Below are positions 31,177 to 38,943 of a DNA stretch of 64,000 nucleotides, piece by piece (position 1 is the stretch's first letter; each line of letters opens with the position of its first letter). This stretch comes from Dehalococcoidia bacterium. Lineage in GTDB: Bacteria; Chloroflexota; Dehalococcoidia; SZUA-161. The translations under genes were made by a program, and so were the position numbers. The stretch covers positions 21,438 through 85,437 of the forward strand of contig JAUXAX010000004.1 in NCBI GenBank assembly GCA_030619685.1, written 5' to 3'. Under the pieces are notes generated by a model. It was not told the origin of the DNA and made no database searches. It saw only the letters and a program-made list of their open reading frames with translations.

Positions 31177-32745
31177 ATGAATACCACCGAGTTCCTCATG
31201 ATAACCAGCTCCATCGTGCCTGATAGGCCAGCGATAACTTTCGAGGGCAAGAAGTATACCTACGCAGAACTCAGCGAGCGGGTAAACAGATTAGCGAACG
31301 CCCTTGCTGGCCTTGGGGTACAGAAGGGCGAGATGGTGGCGATCTTACAGGTCAACTGCAATGAGTTTGTAGAGGCTTATAATGCCGTGGCAAAACTGGG
31401 TGCAATCTTCATCCCGCTGAATTTCCGGGCCAAGAGCGACGAGCTCGAATACATGATCAACAACTGTGAGGCCAAAGTCCTACTTGTTGGCGAGCGCTAC
31501 GTCGACATGGTGAACTCTATACGCCCCCAAATACCTCAGGTGAAGCATTTCATCTGCCTGGAGAGTAAACCAGAAGGTATGCTGAACTATGAGGAACTGC
31601 TGGCTTCAGCTCCTCCTGAAGAGGTATTCACCGAGATCGATGATGACGACGTCACCATATTGATGTACACAGCAGGGACCACCGGCCGGCCCAAAGGGGT
31701 GCCTCTAACCCACAACAGCTTTTCGATGTATGTTCTGGGCAATGTAACCCCTGTCGACCTTGAGATAGAGGAGACCAATCTGCTCACCGTGCCGCTGTAC
31801 CACGTCGCAGGAATCCAGGCTATGATGGCTGCTACCTACGGGGGCAGGACCCTGGCCATGATGAAGCAGTTTGAGGTGAAGGAGTGGATGAAGACAGTGC
31901 AGGAGGAGAAGGCCAATCGCGCGATGCTGGTGCCTACCATGCTCAAACAGGTTATCAACGAACCCGACTTCGATAAATTCGACCTTTCCAGCCTCAAAGT
32001 CATAACCTACGGCGCTGCTCCGATGCCCTTCGAGGTAATAAAGAAGGCGATAGACGTCTTCCCTGGGGTCATGTTCATCAACGCCTTCGGCCAGACAGAG
32101 ACTGCCTCCACCATAACCACCCTCGGGCCTGAGGACCACGTAATCACGGGTACTGACGAGGAGAAGGCCAAGAAGTTGAAAAGGCTGCAATCCTCTATTG
32201 GCAGGCCCATGGAGGACGTGGAGATCAAGATAGTGGACGAGCAGGGCAAAGAGGTGCCAATAGGCGAGGTGGGCGAGATCCTCGCCAAAGGGCCAAGGGT
32301 AATGAGCGGCTACTGGAAAGACGCCGAGAAGACGGCCAAGACGCTGACCGAGGATGGTTGGTTACACACCGCCGATAAGGGATACGTGGACGAAGAGGGC
32401 TACATCTATCTGGCAGGACGTGGCGACGACATGATCATAAGGGGAGGGGAAAATATCTCGCCAGAAGAGGTAGAGGATGTACTCTACGCCCACCCGAAGA
32501 TCGATGAGGCTGCGGTAATCGGCATCCCCGACCCGGACTGGGGACAGCAACCCAAGGCGATAGTGGTCCTCAAGAAGGGCGAGACGGCGACGCCGGACGA
32601 GATAACGGAGTTTTGCCGACAGAGGCTTTCCAGCTTCAAGCGGCCCCGCTACGTAGCCTTTGTCGATGAGCTGCCCTGCACCTCCACGGGCAAAGTGCTG
32701 AAGAGAGTGCTGCGGGAGCAATACGGGGAAGCAAAGAACTCCTGA
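31177..32745 (+). CDS. AMP-dependent acyl-CoA synthetase (long-chain fatty-acid--CoA ligase type)
   Basis: A 522-aa ANL-superfamily ligase that activates a carboxylic acid with ATP and CoA. Visible are the phosphate loop YTAGTTGRPKGVPLTHNS, INAFGQTE for adenine binding, DGWLHTADKGYVDEEGYIYL, and the C-terminal catalytic lysine in STGKVLKRVLR. Hinge GRGDDMIIRGGENISPEEVE is canonical. CGGGAGG seven bases upstream fixes the ATG at 31177. Chain length preference cannot be read. It follows the sirtuin, which may remove an acyl group from the C-terminal lysine. Confidence 0.92.
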   Translation: MNTTEFLMITSSIVPDRPAITFEGKKYTYAELSERVNRLANALAGLGVQKGEMVAILQVNCNEFVEAYNAVAKLGAIFIPLNFRAKSDELEYMINNCEAKVLLVGERYVDMVNSIRPQIPQVKHFICLESKPEGMLNYEELLASAPPEEVFTEIDDDDVTILMYTAGTTGRPKGVPLTHNSFSMYVLGNVTPVDLEIEETNLLTVPLYHVAGIQAMMAATYGGRTLAMMKQFEVKEWMKTVQEEKANRAMLVPTMLKQVINEPDFDKFDLSSLKVITYGAAPMPFEVIKKAIDVFPGVMFINAFGQTETASTITTLGPEDHVITGTDEEKAKKLKRLQSSIGRPMEDVEIKIVDEQGKEVPIGEVGEILAKGPRVMSGYWKDAEKTAKTLTEDGWLHTADKGYVDEEGYIYLAGRGDDMIIRGGENISPEEVEDVLYAHPKIDEAAVIGIPDPDWGQQPKAIVVLKKGETATPDEITEFCRQRLSSFKRPRYVAFVDELPCTSTGKVLKRVLREQYGEAKNS

Positions 32746-32772
32746 GGGAGGGGGAAATTCACCCTCACCCGA

Positions 32773-32793
32773 CCTCTCCCGTCGAGGGAGAGG
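32773..32793. terminator. Hairpin between convergent genes, REP-like
   Basis: CCTCTCCC (32773-32780) and GGGAGAGG (32786-32793) form a perfect 8-bp stem with a 5-base loop, followed by AGTTTTA. It lies between the acyl-CoA ligase and selD, which end towards each other. The CCCTCACCC-GACCTCTCCC sequence resembles extragenic palindromes widespread in bacteria. Confidence 0.65.
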
Positions 32794-32820
32794 AGTTTTA
32801 TGCTAAGCCACTTCACGGTT

Positions 32821-33870
32821 TCAGGTTACGATAATCCTGCCTTTCGGCTCCGCCGTCACCTCGCCAATTATCGCTGCCTCATCTATGCCCTCTTTATGCA
32901 TTCTCCCCAGCAACGATTCCGCCTCTGAAGCGGGCAGAGAAATCAGCAGCCCACCGGAAGTTTGAGGGTCGAAGAGAATGTCCGACATAGACTGAGGAAT
33001 GCTATCGCCAAATTCGACCATGTTCAGGCGAAATTCCCTGTTTCTGTGCAGCCCGCCCGGGGTCATACCCATCTCGGCTAGCTCTTTCGCCTCGGGGAAG
33101 AAAGGAACATCAGAAGAGTGGATCGTCATGCCGACGTCCGTTCCCTCAATCATCTCGCAGGCATGCCCCAGAAGTCCGAAGCCGGTCACATCGGTACAGG
33201 CGTGAACCTCCACGGTCACCATAAGCTCCGATGCTTTCCTGTTGAGGCTTACCATACACTTTACAGATTTGGCAACCGCCGCCTCGTCCGCCACGCCTCC
33301 CTTCAAAGCAGTATTGATTATCCCTGTACCCAGCGGCTTAGTCAGTATAAGCCTATCGCCCACTTTGGCCCCGGTATTCAGAACCACCTTCTGGGGATGG
33401 ACAACCCCGGTGACGGAGAGCCCATACTTCAGTTCCTGGTCTTCCACGCTGTGCCCGCCCACCAGTGTCACACCCGCTTCGTGCAACTTATCCAGCCCCC
33501 CGGCCAGGATTTCCCTCAGAACAGACATGTCCATCGTCTTTACCGGGAAGCAGACGATGTTCATGGCAGTCAGCGGCCGACCCCCCATGGCATACACGTC
33601 GCTCAAGGCGTTGGCAGCAGCAACCTGTCCGAAGGTATAGGGGTCATCGACGATCGGGGTAAAGAAGTCTAAGGTCTGGATGATTGCCAGATCGTCACTA
33701 AGTCTATACACACCAGCATCCTCTGCCCTCTCTATACCCGCTATCAGGTTTGGGGCAGAGATGAGAGGCAACCCTTGCAAAGCTTTGGCTAGGTCTCCCG
33801 GACCTATCTTGCAAGCTCAGCCTGCACCGTGGACGGTCTCGGTAAGACGCGGCCTCACCAAATCACCCAT
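32821..33870 (-). CDS. selD: Selenide, water dikinase, itself a selenoprotein (TGA = Sec18)
   Basis: Makes selenophosphate, the selenium donor for selenocysteine and selenouridine. Reading from ATG 33870 gives 349 aa with an in-frame TGA at 33817-33819 (codon 18) in the context HGAG-Sec-ACKIGPGDL, where SelD proteins have their catalytic Cys or Sec. If TGA is read as stop, only a truncated 319-aa frame from 33780 remains, lacking the active site. GGGAG lies eight bases before the ATG. Downstream motifs are normal: DDLAIIQTLDFFTPIVDDPY, GGHSVEDQELKYGLSVTG and the Gly-rich LGTGI. A bacterial SECIS hairpin follows the TGA. Reading is therefore as one continuous selenoprotein gene. Confidence 0.93.
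33774..33815 (-). promoter_or_regulatory. Bacterial SECIS element inside selD
   Basis: One base after the TGA, CTTGCAA pairs with TTGCAAG (33809-33815 with 33774-33780), and above an internal loop TAGGTC pairs with GACCTA (33801-33806 with 33790-33795), capped by the loop CGGGA. The apical loop starts 16 bases after TGA and has G at its second position, as bacterial SECIS elements require for SelB binding. Confidence 0.85.
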
Positions 33871-33971
33871 CTAACTCGCTCCCTTCAAATCTTGATTCAT
33901 CGCCTTCATTCAGGCGAAGGCATTGCAAACGTAACCTAGTTCCCCAGCGGTGGTACCACCTTGTAAAGTTC

Positions 33972-34754
33972 TTATGGCAGCCCCATCATCCTTACTGTGA
34001 ATTGGCTGACTGGACTGGCAAGGGTCAATCCTCCGTCCACGACAATCACCTGTCCCGTTATATAGCCCGCTCCCGGGGAAGCCAGAAAGGCCGTGAGCTC
34101 GGCGATATCCTCGGGTTCACCATACCTGAGCGCCGGTATTTCCTTATCGAAATCCGGCGCAAAAAAGATCAGCATCTCACCCATTGGCGTTCTTATGACC
34201 CCAGGCGCAATCGCGTTGACCGTGATCCCTCGGTGCGCAACCTCAAGCGCCAATGATCTGGTGAGAGCAACTATCGCTCCCTTCGCAGCAGCGTAGTTGG
34301 CATTGAAAAACCCGCCTTGAAGTCCCTCAAACGATGAAATGTTGACTATTCTGTCACCTTCTTCCATAGACTTAACAACAGCTCTCGAAAAGAAGAACGT
34401 GCCATTGCAATGAACCTCAAACATCCTCAGCCATTCCTCTGTTGCCATATCGGCAACAAGACCCCACCCGGCGGTACCCGCGCAGTTAACCAGAATACCT
34501 ACTTTCCCCAATTGTTCCTCTGTTTCCTCGACCGCGCGGCTTACCTGCTCCTCTTTGCTAACATCGCAGTGAATCGCTAGAGCCCTGCCGTTTGAATCCT
34601 CGACTTCTTTAACCACCGCCTTCGCCCCTTCCAGGTTGATATCGACAAGGGATACCATTGCTCCTTCTGCCGCAAATTGCAGAGCGATGGCACGGCCAAT
34701 GCCCGAAGAGGCCCCAGTTACCAGCGCGACTCTACCTGCTAATCTCCCCTGCAT
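33972..34754 (-). CDS. Short-chain dehydrogenase/reductase
   Basis: A 260-aa NAD(P)-dependent SDR. Cofactor motif [13 protein letters not shown] at the N-terminus, VNCAGTAG, the catalytic serine in [13 protein letters not shown], the [11 protein letters not shown] tyrosine-lysine pair and [10 protein letters not shown]. The C-terminal tail ([12 protein letters not shown]) is that of classical oxidoreductases of the FabG/sugar/steroid type. A ribosome site (AAGGGAGGGGAAAAGG) defines ATG 34754; the frame is open 12 codons further. Substrate unknown. It is the second gene of a minus-strand pair with the next SDR, 54 bases downstream of it. Confidence 0.88.
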   Translation of the reverse strand: MQGRLAGRVALVTGASSGIGRAIALQFAAEGAMVSLVDINLEGAKAVVKEVEDSNGRALAIHCDVSKEEQVSRAVEETEEQLGKVGILVNCAGTAGWGLVADMATEEWLRMFEVHCNGTFFFSRAVVKSMEEGDRIVNISSFEGLQGGFFNANYAAAKGAIVALTRSLALEVAHRGITVNAIAPGVIRTPMGEMLIFFAPDFDKEIPALRYGEPEDIAELTAFLASPGAGYITGQVIVVDGGLTLASPVSQFTVRMMGLP

Positions 34755-34808
34755 CCTTTTCCCCTCCCTTCTCTGTTGATTTCCCTTCACAAGCCATCCC
34801 TTATACGG

Positions 34809-35597
34809 CTATTCGAAGTAGGGACGCAGTCTGAGCAATACAAACTTCCTAAAGAGTCCAGGAAGAGCGCCATGAAATCCAATGTAGACCTTGTCGCTAA
34901 AGGGCGTAACTGTCTCAAAACGCTCTTTTTCTATAGCTTCCCTGATACTCCTGGCGACTTTTGCCGGTGACATCCTACCCTGAGAACCGTAATACTCTCC
35001 CAGTTTGTTGACAGCGTTATCGAAGAGTCCCGTGCGTGTTCCTCCAGGTAACACCACGCCGACGTGGATTCCCTTGTCCTTTAGCTCAAAGTATAGCGAT
35101 TCCGAGAAAGCATTGAGAGCAGCCTTGCTTGCGGCGTAAGCAGTAGCTCCAGGCACAACCAATTTGCTACCGGAGGAGGTTACATTTATTATCACACCTT
35201 TGCCTGCCCTTTGCATAATTGGAACGACAGCTTTGATAAGATAAACTGCTCCGTAAAAGTCAACACACATCTGTCTGTCAAATTCGCCCTCAGACATCTC
35301 GTCAAAGAATTTCACTATCATTATGCCAGCATTGTTAACCAGAATATCGATGCGACCGTGGCGCTCATCTACAGCCTGGACCGTTTGCTTAACCTGTGCC
35401 TCATCACTTACGTCGCAGACTTCCGCCGTCGAAGCCGGTGCATACTTGCGAACTTCTTCCAGAACCTCCGCCAGTTTGTCTTCCTTAATGTCTACCAATG
35501 CAACAGTGCAACCATGCCTTGCTAGCTCGATAGCAGTCTCCCTGCCGATACCGCTTGCTGCCCCGGTAATGACAGCTACTCTACCTTCTACATCCAT
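34809..35597 (-). CDS. Short-chain dehydrogenase/reductase
   Basis: A 262-aa SDR with TGAASGIGRETAIEL, NNAGIMIVKFFDEM, catalytic INVTSSGSKL and YAASKAALNAFSESL. The C-terminus is basic-hydrophobic (ALPGLFRKFVLLRLRPYFE), suggesting membrane attachment or a lipid-like substrate, as in the DHRS-type subgroup. GGGAGG seven bases before the ATG fixes the start. It precedes the other minus-strand SDR and follows a small membrane protein gene, and all three may be one transcript. Confidence 0.87.
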   Translation of the reverse strand: MDVEGRVAVITGAASGIGRETAIELARHGCTVALVDIKEDKLAEVLEEVRKYAPASTAEVCDVSDEAQVKQTVQAVDERHGRIDILVNNAGIMIVKFFDEMSEGEFDRQMCVDFYGAVYLIKAVVPIMQRAGKGVIINVTSSGSKLVVPGATAYAASKAALNAFSESLYFELKDKGIHVGVVLPGGTRTGLFDNAVNKLGEYYGSQGRMSPAKVARSIREAIEKERFETVTPFSDKVYIGFHGALPGLFRKFVLLRLRPYFE

Positions 35598-35660
35598 TTC
35601 CGAACCTCCCTAAGCTTTCCTTTGAGGCGCTCCTTCCAGATCCCCCACGAGATGGGGAAC

Positions 35661-35972
35661 TCAGCGCCCTCGTATGCGCCCAAAATACCCAGCCAGCAAT
35701 ACTGCGGCGATAAGTGCGCCTACAGCCACCATCAGAGCAGCACGGGTCAAGCCCCAGGCAAATTCCCCTACCTCAAAGATAAGCGCGTAGCCGGCAAAGA
35801 AGTTGACCAGCCCCCAAATCACGTTGACCAGCGGGGACGATTCCCCCACACCGGGCGGCGAGGCGAAGGGACTTTGAAATCTCTTTCCAGTTATGCCGCT
35901 CACAAAATGGGGCACGCCGTTGGCCAGGAAGGTGCCAGCGAAAAAGTACGCCAGATAAGCATACCACTCCAT
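35661..35972 (-). CDS. Small membrane protein, function unknown
   Basis: A 103-aa protein with three hydrophobic segments: residues about 4-28, 50-70 and 75-97. The first loop contains a short cluster (HFVSGITGKRFQSPFASPPG), which is conserved-looking and resembles bacterial DUF proteins with a similar GKRFQ-PFA phrase, but I cannot name the family. It ends with a basic tail (YFGRIRGR). The ATG at 35972 has AGGGGGAAG immediately upstream in the mRNA, giving a good ribosome site. It is the first gene of the minus-strand group with two SDRs. Confidence 0.7.
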   Translation of the reverse strand: MEWYAYLAYFFAGTFLANGVPHFVSGITGKRFQSPFASPPGVGESSPLVNVIWGLVNFFAGYALIFEVGEFAWGLTRAALMVAVGALIAAVLLAGYFGRIRGR

Positions 35973-36131
35973 GTCTTCCCCCTAACTTACTCCAATGTAG
36001 TCAGATAAAGCGCTTCAGATATTTGCGTGCATTCTACTACCAAGTATCAGAGCGGTCAATCATGATCTGGGCAACCAACGCAGATATGCAGAGCGACGTC
36101 ACCAACATCTGCGGCACTCTGTAGACCCCCG

Positions 36132-36140
36132 TGATATAAT
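36132..36140 (+). promoter_or_regulatory. Extended -10 promoter
   Basis: TGATATAAT is a perfect extended -10 element without a recognisable -35 box, about 50 bases upstream of the SDR gene at 36190. Confidence 0.5.
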
Positions 36141-36189
36141 GTCGCGGTAGAATGTCGGAAGTTGACTCATTCTATGAGGAGGAGAAACC

Positions 36190-36978
36190 ATGATAGGCAG
36201 CAAAGATGGATATGCCCTCGTGACGGGAGCTTCCAGTGGAATCGGCTATGAGCTTGCAAAGCTGCTGGCAAAGGATGGCAAGAACCTAGTAGTGGTGGCA
36301 AGGAGTCAGGACAAGCTTGAGGAGTTGAAAACGGAGATCGAGAATAAATATGGGACGACTGTAAGGGTTTTGCCGAAAGACTTGTCCGACCCCAAAGTGC
36401 CACAAGAGATATTCTCTGAGCTCGAAAAGGAAGATATCAACGTAGATGTACTAGTCAACAACGCTGGTTTCGCTGTCTACGGCAAGTTTGCTGATACAGA
36501 TTGGGAGAAAGAGTCAGAGATGATTGAAGTGAACATTACCTCTCTAACACACTTAACCAAATTGTTCCTCAAGAAGATGTTGGAGAACGGGTCAGGTAAG
36601 ATAATGAACGTAGCTTCAGGAATTGCTTTTCTTCCAGGTCCGCTCTTTTCAATTTACGCTGCTTCGAAAGCCTACGTGCTGCATTTCTCTGAGGCATTAG
36701 CTAACGAAGTAAATGGTACCGGAGTCAGAGTAGTCTGTTTTTGCCCTGCAGCAACCCGAAGTTTGTTTTGGGAGAGGGCAGATGCAGAACATTGCAGAGC
36801 GGGGAAGAGTAGACTGATGGATAGTGCGAAAGCCGCAAGGATTGGTTATACGGCCTTAAAGAAGGGCAAAGCTACCGCTATTGCTGGTCTGGGCCAAAGG
36901 TTGGGGATCTTCTCAACCAGATTTGCCCCAAGGAGTGTACTTACAAAAATGGTGAGGTGGCAGTTTGAACGTGCGTAA
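36190..36978 (+). CDS. Short-chain dehydrogenase, DltE/YciK-like
   Basis: A 262-aa [23 protein letters not shown], the basic NADP-type VVARSQDKL, VNNAGFAVYGKF, and catalytic IMNVASGIAFLPGP followed by YAASKAYVLHFSEAL. The CPAATRSLFWERAD loop follows. A strong AGGAGGAG ribosome site precedes the ATG. It runs opposite to the other two SDRs and leads into a methyltransferase gene 40 bases later on the same strand. The specific substrate is not evident; related enzymes reduce fatty-acyl or polyketide carbonyls. Confidence 0.87.
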   Translation: MIGSKDGYALVTGASSGIGYELAKLLAKDGKNLVVVARSQDKLEELKTEIENKYGTTVRVLPKDLSDPKVPQEIFSELEKEDINVDVLVNNAGFAVYGKFADTDWEKESEMIEVNITSLTHLTKLFLKKMLENGSGKIMNVASGIAFLPGPLFSIYAASKAYVLHFSEALANEVNGTGVRVVCFCPAATRSLFWERADAEHCRAGKSRLMDSAKAARIGYTALKKGKATAIAGLGQRLGIFSTRFAPRSVLTKMVRWQFERA

Positions 36979-37018
36979 GATTTAAAAAGTATCAATGCCG
37001 TGAAAGGGGGAGGTAATC

Positions 37019-37903
37019 ATGAAAGAGGGAAAACCAAGTGTGTCAGCGGAACTGGTCGCTCTCGCACGGGCTGCCTGGTCGATGAGACCAGAGGACGAAC
37101 GGGTGTGTTATGACCCTCTTGCGAAGGATTTTCTGGGGACTGAATTCACTAACCTTCTCAATGATCCACGGCTGCTCGAGGCGGCGGGTTCGGCTGCCGA
37201 AGAAAGAACCCCTGGCGCAATTGGATGTATAGCAGGTCGGACCAGGTATATCGACGACCACCTCAGGGAATGCATCGATGATGGAATTGAGCAGTTGGTT
37301 ATCCTAGGGGCTGGTTACGATACAAGGGCTTATAGGTTCGATGAACTCAAAGGAAAGGTCAAGGTCTTTGAAGTAGACCATCCGGCCACCCACAAGGTGA
37401 AGGTAGAAAAGGTAAAGAAGATATTGGGTAGTCTACCTGACCATGTCGTCTATGTACCTATCGATTTCGACAAGGAGAAGCTTGACCAGAGGCTGTTTGA
37501 GAGTGACTACGATAAGAAATTGAAGACGTTGTTCATCTGGGAAGGCGTGACCATGTATATAACGGCGGAGGCGGTAGACGAAACCCTGTCTTTCGTGGCG
37601 CAGAATTCGGGTTTAGGCAGCTCCATCATATTCAACTACATGTTTCAATCAGTTCTCGATGGGACTTGTGAGCTGGACTATGCCGCCAAAATAAGAGAAG
37701 ACTACGAACGAAGAGGTGAGCCTCTCACATTTGGAATCCATGAAGGAGCTATCGATGAGTTTCTCTCCAGAAGAGGTTTTTATCAAGTGAAGAGCGTCAC
37801 TGGAGACTTCTTTCGCAGTAGTTACTTCAGAGGAGTGAATCAGGACAGAAAGGTGTGCTGTCTGTGCGGATTTGTTACTGCAACAATCAAGCCACGGGAA
37901 TAG
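37019..37903 (+). CDS. SAM-dependent methyltransferase, leucine carboxyl methyltransferase (PPM1) family
   Basis: A 294-aa class I methyltransferase of the Tcmp/PPM1 (TIGR00027-type) family. It has the conserved GGRTRYIDDHL-like motif (here AGRTRYIDDHLRE), the SAM loop LVILGAGYDTRAYRF, FEVDHPATHKVK and FIWEGVTMYITAEAVDETL. The family O-methylates carboxyl or polyketide-type substrates. AAGGGGGAGG seven bases before the ATG is a good ribosome site. It is paired with the upstream SDR. The substrate is unknown, and an SDR next to such a methyltransferase suggests modification of a hydroxy- or keto-acid metabolite. Confidence 0.88.
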   Translation: MKEGKPSVSAELVALARAAWSMRPEDERVCYDPLAKDFLGTEFTNLLNDPRLLEAAGSAAEERTPGAIGCIAGRTRYIDDHLRECIDDGIEQLVILGAGYDTRAYRFDELKGKVKVFEVDHPATHKVKVEKVKKILGSLPDHVVYVPIDFDKEKLDQRLFESDYDKKLKTLFIWEGVTMYITAEAVDETLSFVAQNSGLGSSIIFNYMFQSVLDGTCELDYAAKIREDYERRGEPLTFGIHEGAIDEFLSRRGFYQVKSVTGDFFRSSYFRGVNQDRKVCCLCGFVTATIKPRE

Positions 37904-38193
37904 CCCTAGGTAACGCCCGAACTCTAATTACAGGCGCACTGGTATCCTTTCTGCTATCAGCCACCCAGCTACTACTTTGTATCTATTGCGTATTTCTCTC
38001 CAAAACGGAGCTACCCCTGAAAACGTACGCCCTGGAACCCAATAGTGAGCGCAATTGACACATGCCCCCATCCTCTGATAACCTGAACCTGAGGGCTGAT
38101 TAGCATAGCATCGTTTCGCTGCTTCCTCGTTGCGCAACCCGAGCGCAGCCATCGCCCCTCAACTGAGGCCAAATTGGTACAAGAAGTGTCGCT

Positions 38194-38829
38194 GTGACCG
38201 AAACTACAAGCCTGCCGATATTTCTCCTCTCCGTCATCGCCATATCTCTAACAGGGGTTATGATGCCGGGGCCGGTCACCGCTGTTACAGTTACCAAGGG
38301 AGCCCAGCGCAAAGAGGCGGGCGCGCTTGTCGCCATAGGTCACGGCTTGATCGAGATTCCCCTGATTTTGCTCATCTACTTCGGTCTCGCTAGCTTCTTG
38401 AGCCTTACCGAGGTGAAGATCTCCGTGGGCTTGGCAGGGGGGATGGTACTCATCTGGATGGCGCTGAATATGCTCAAGAACAGGCCCTCGGTCTTCAGCG
38501 AGCAGAAGGAACTGGCCCACAGTTCTGTAGTCGCGGGAGTGGCAACGACTGCTGCCAACCCCTATTTCTTCCTCTGGTGGGCTACCGTTGGCGCTGCGCT
38601 GCTCGTAAGCGCGCGTGATTTCGGCAGCGCTGGCGTAGCTGCCGTGGGCGTGACGCACTGGCTCTGCGATTTCGCCTGGCTTTACCTGGTCTCATGGGCG
38701 GTGTTCAAGTCGAAGCGGCTGTGGACACAAAGGGTTAACATCGTGGTGTTCGGGATATGTTCGGCTATCCTGGCCGGATTCGGAGCATGGTTCATTTTCT
38801 CCAGCATTGACCTTGCCCTTTCCACCTAA
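38194..38829 (+). CDS. LysE-family translocator
   Basis: A 211-aa inner-membrane exporter of the LysE/RhtB superfamily, with six hydrophobic segments. Typical are the N-terminal MMPGPVTAVTVTKGAQRKEAG and the NPYFFLWWATVG motif. It probably exports amino acids or related small molecules, or in this subgroup metal or cofactor compounds. The start is GTG 38194 with only a weak ribosome site. The 290 bases upstream hold nothing I can support. It ends about 14 bases before a palindromic repeat and faces copA. Confidence 0.85.
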   Translation: MTETTSLPIFLLSVIAISLTGVMMPGPVTAVTVTKGAQRKEAGALVAIGHGLIEIPLILLIYFGLASFLSLTEVKISVGLAGGMVLIWMALNMLKNRPSVFSEQKELAHSSVVAGVATTAANPYFFLWWATVGAALLVSARDFGSAGVAAVGVTHWLCDFAWLYLVSWAVFKSKRLWTQRVNIVVFGICSAILAGFGAWFIFSSIDLALST

Positions 38830-38842
38830 TCACGGCCAAGGA

Positions 38843-38934
38843 GTAGGGTGGGTGTAGCATAGCGAAACCCACCATTATCCTATTTCTCATATGCATTCAG
38901 GGTGGTGGGTTGCGTTTCACTCCACCCACCCTAC
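38843..38934. repeat. Palindromic repeat, copy 1 (MITE-like)
   Basis: 92 bases bounded by GTAGGGTGGGT and its complement ACCCACCCTAC, enclosing an inner 9-bp arm AACCCACCA/TGGTGGGTT. A second copy in the same orientation lies at 41605-41684. It lies between the convergent LysE and copA genes. The two copies share arms but differ in the loop. Confidence 0.85.
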
Positions 38935-38943
38935 ATTGGCTTT

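Noticed and set aside
33680..33874. A plus-strand 64-codon frame over the 5' end of selD
   Set aside because: It is antisense to the Sec-containing SelD start and has no independent support.
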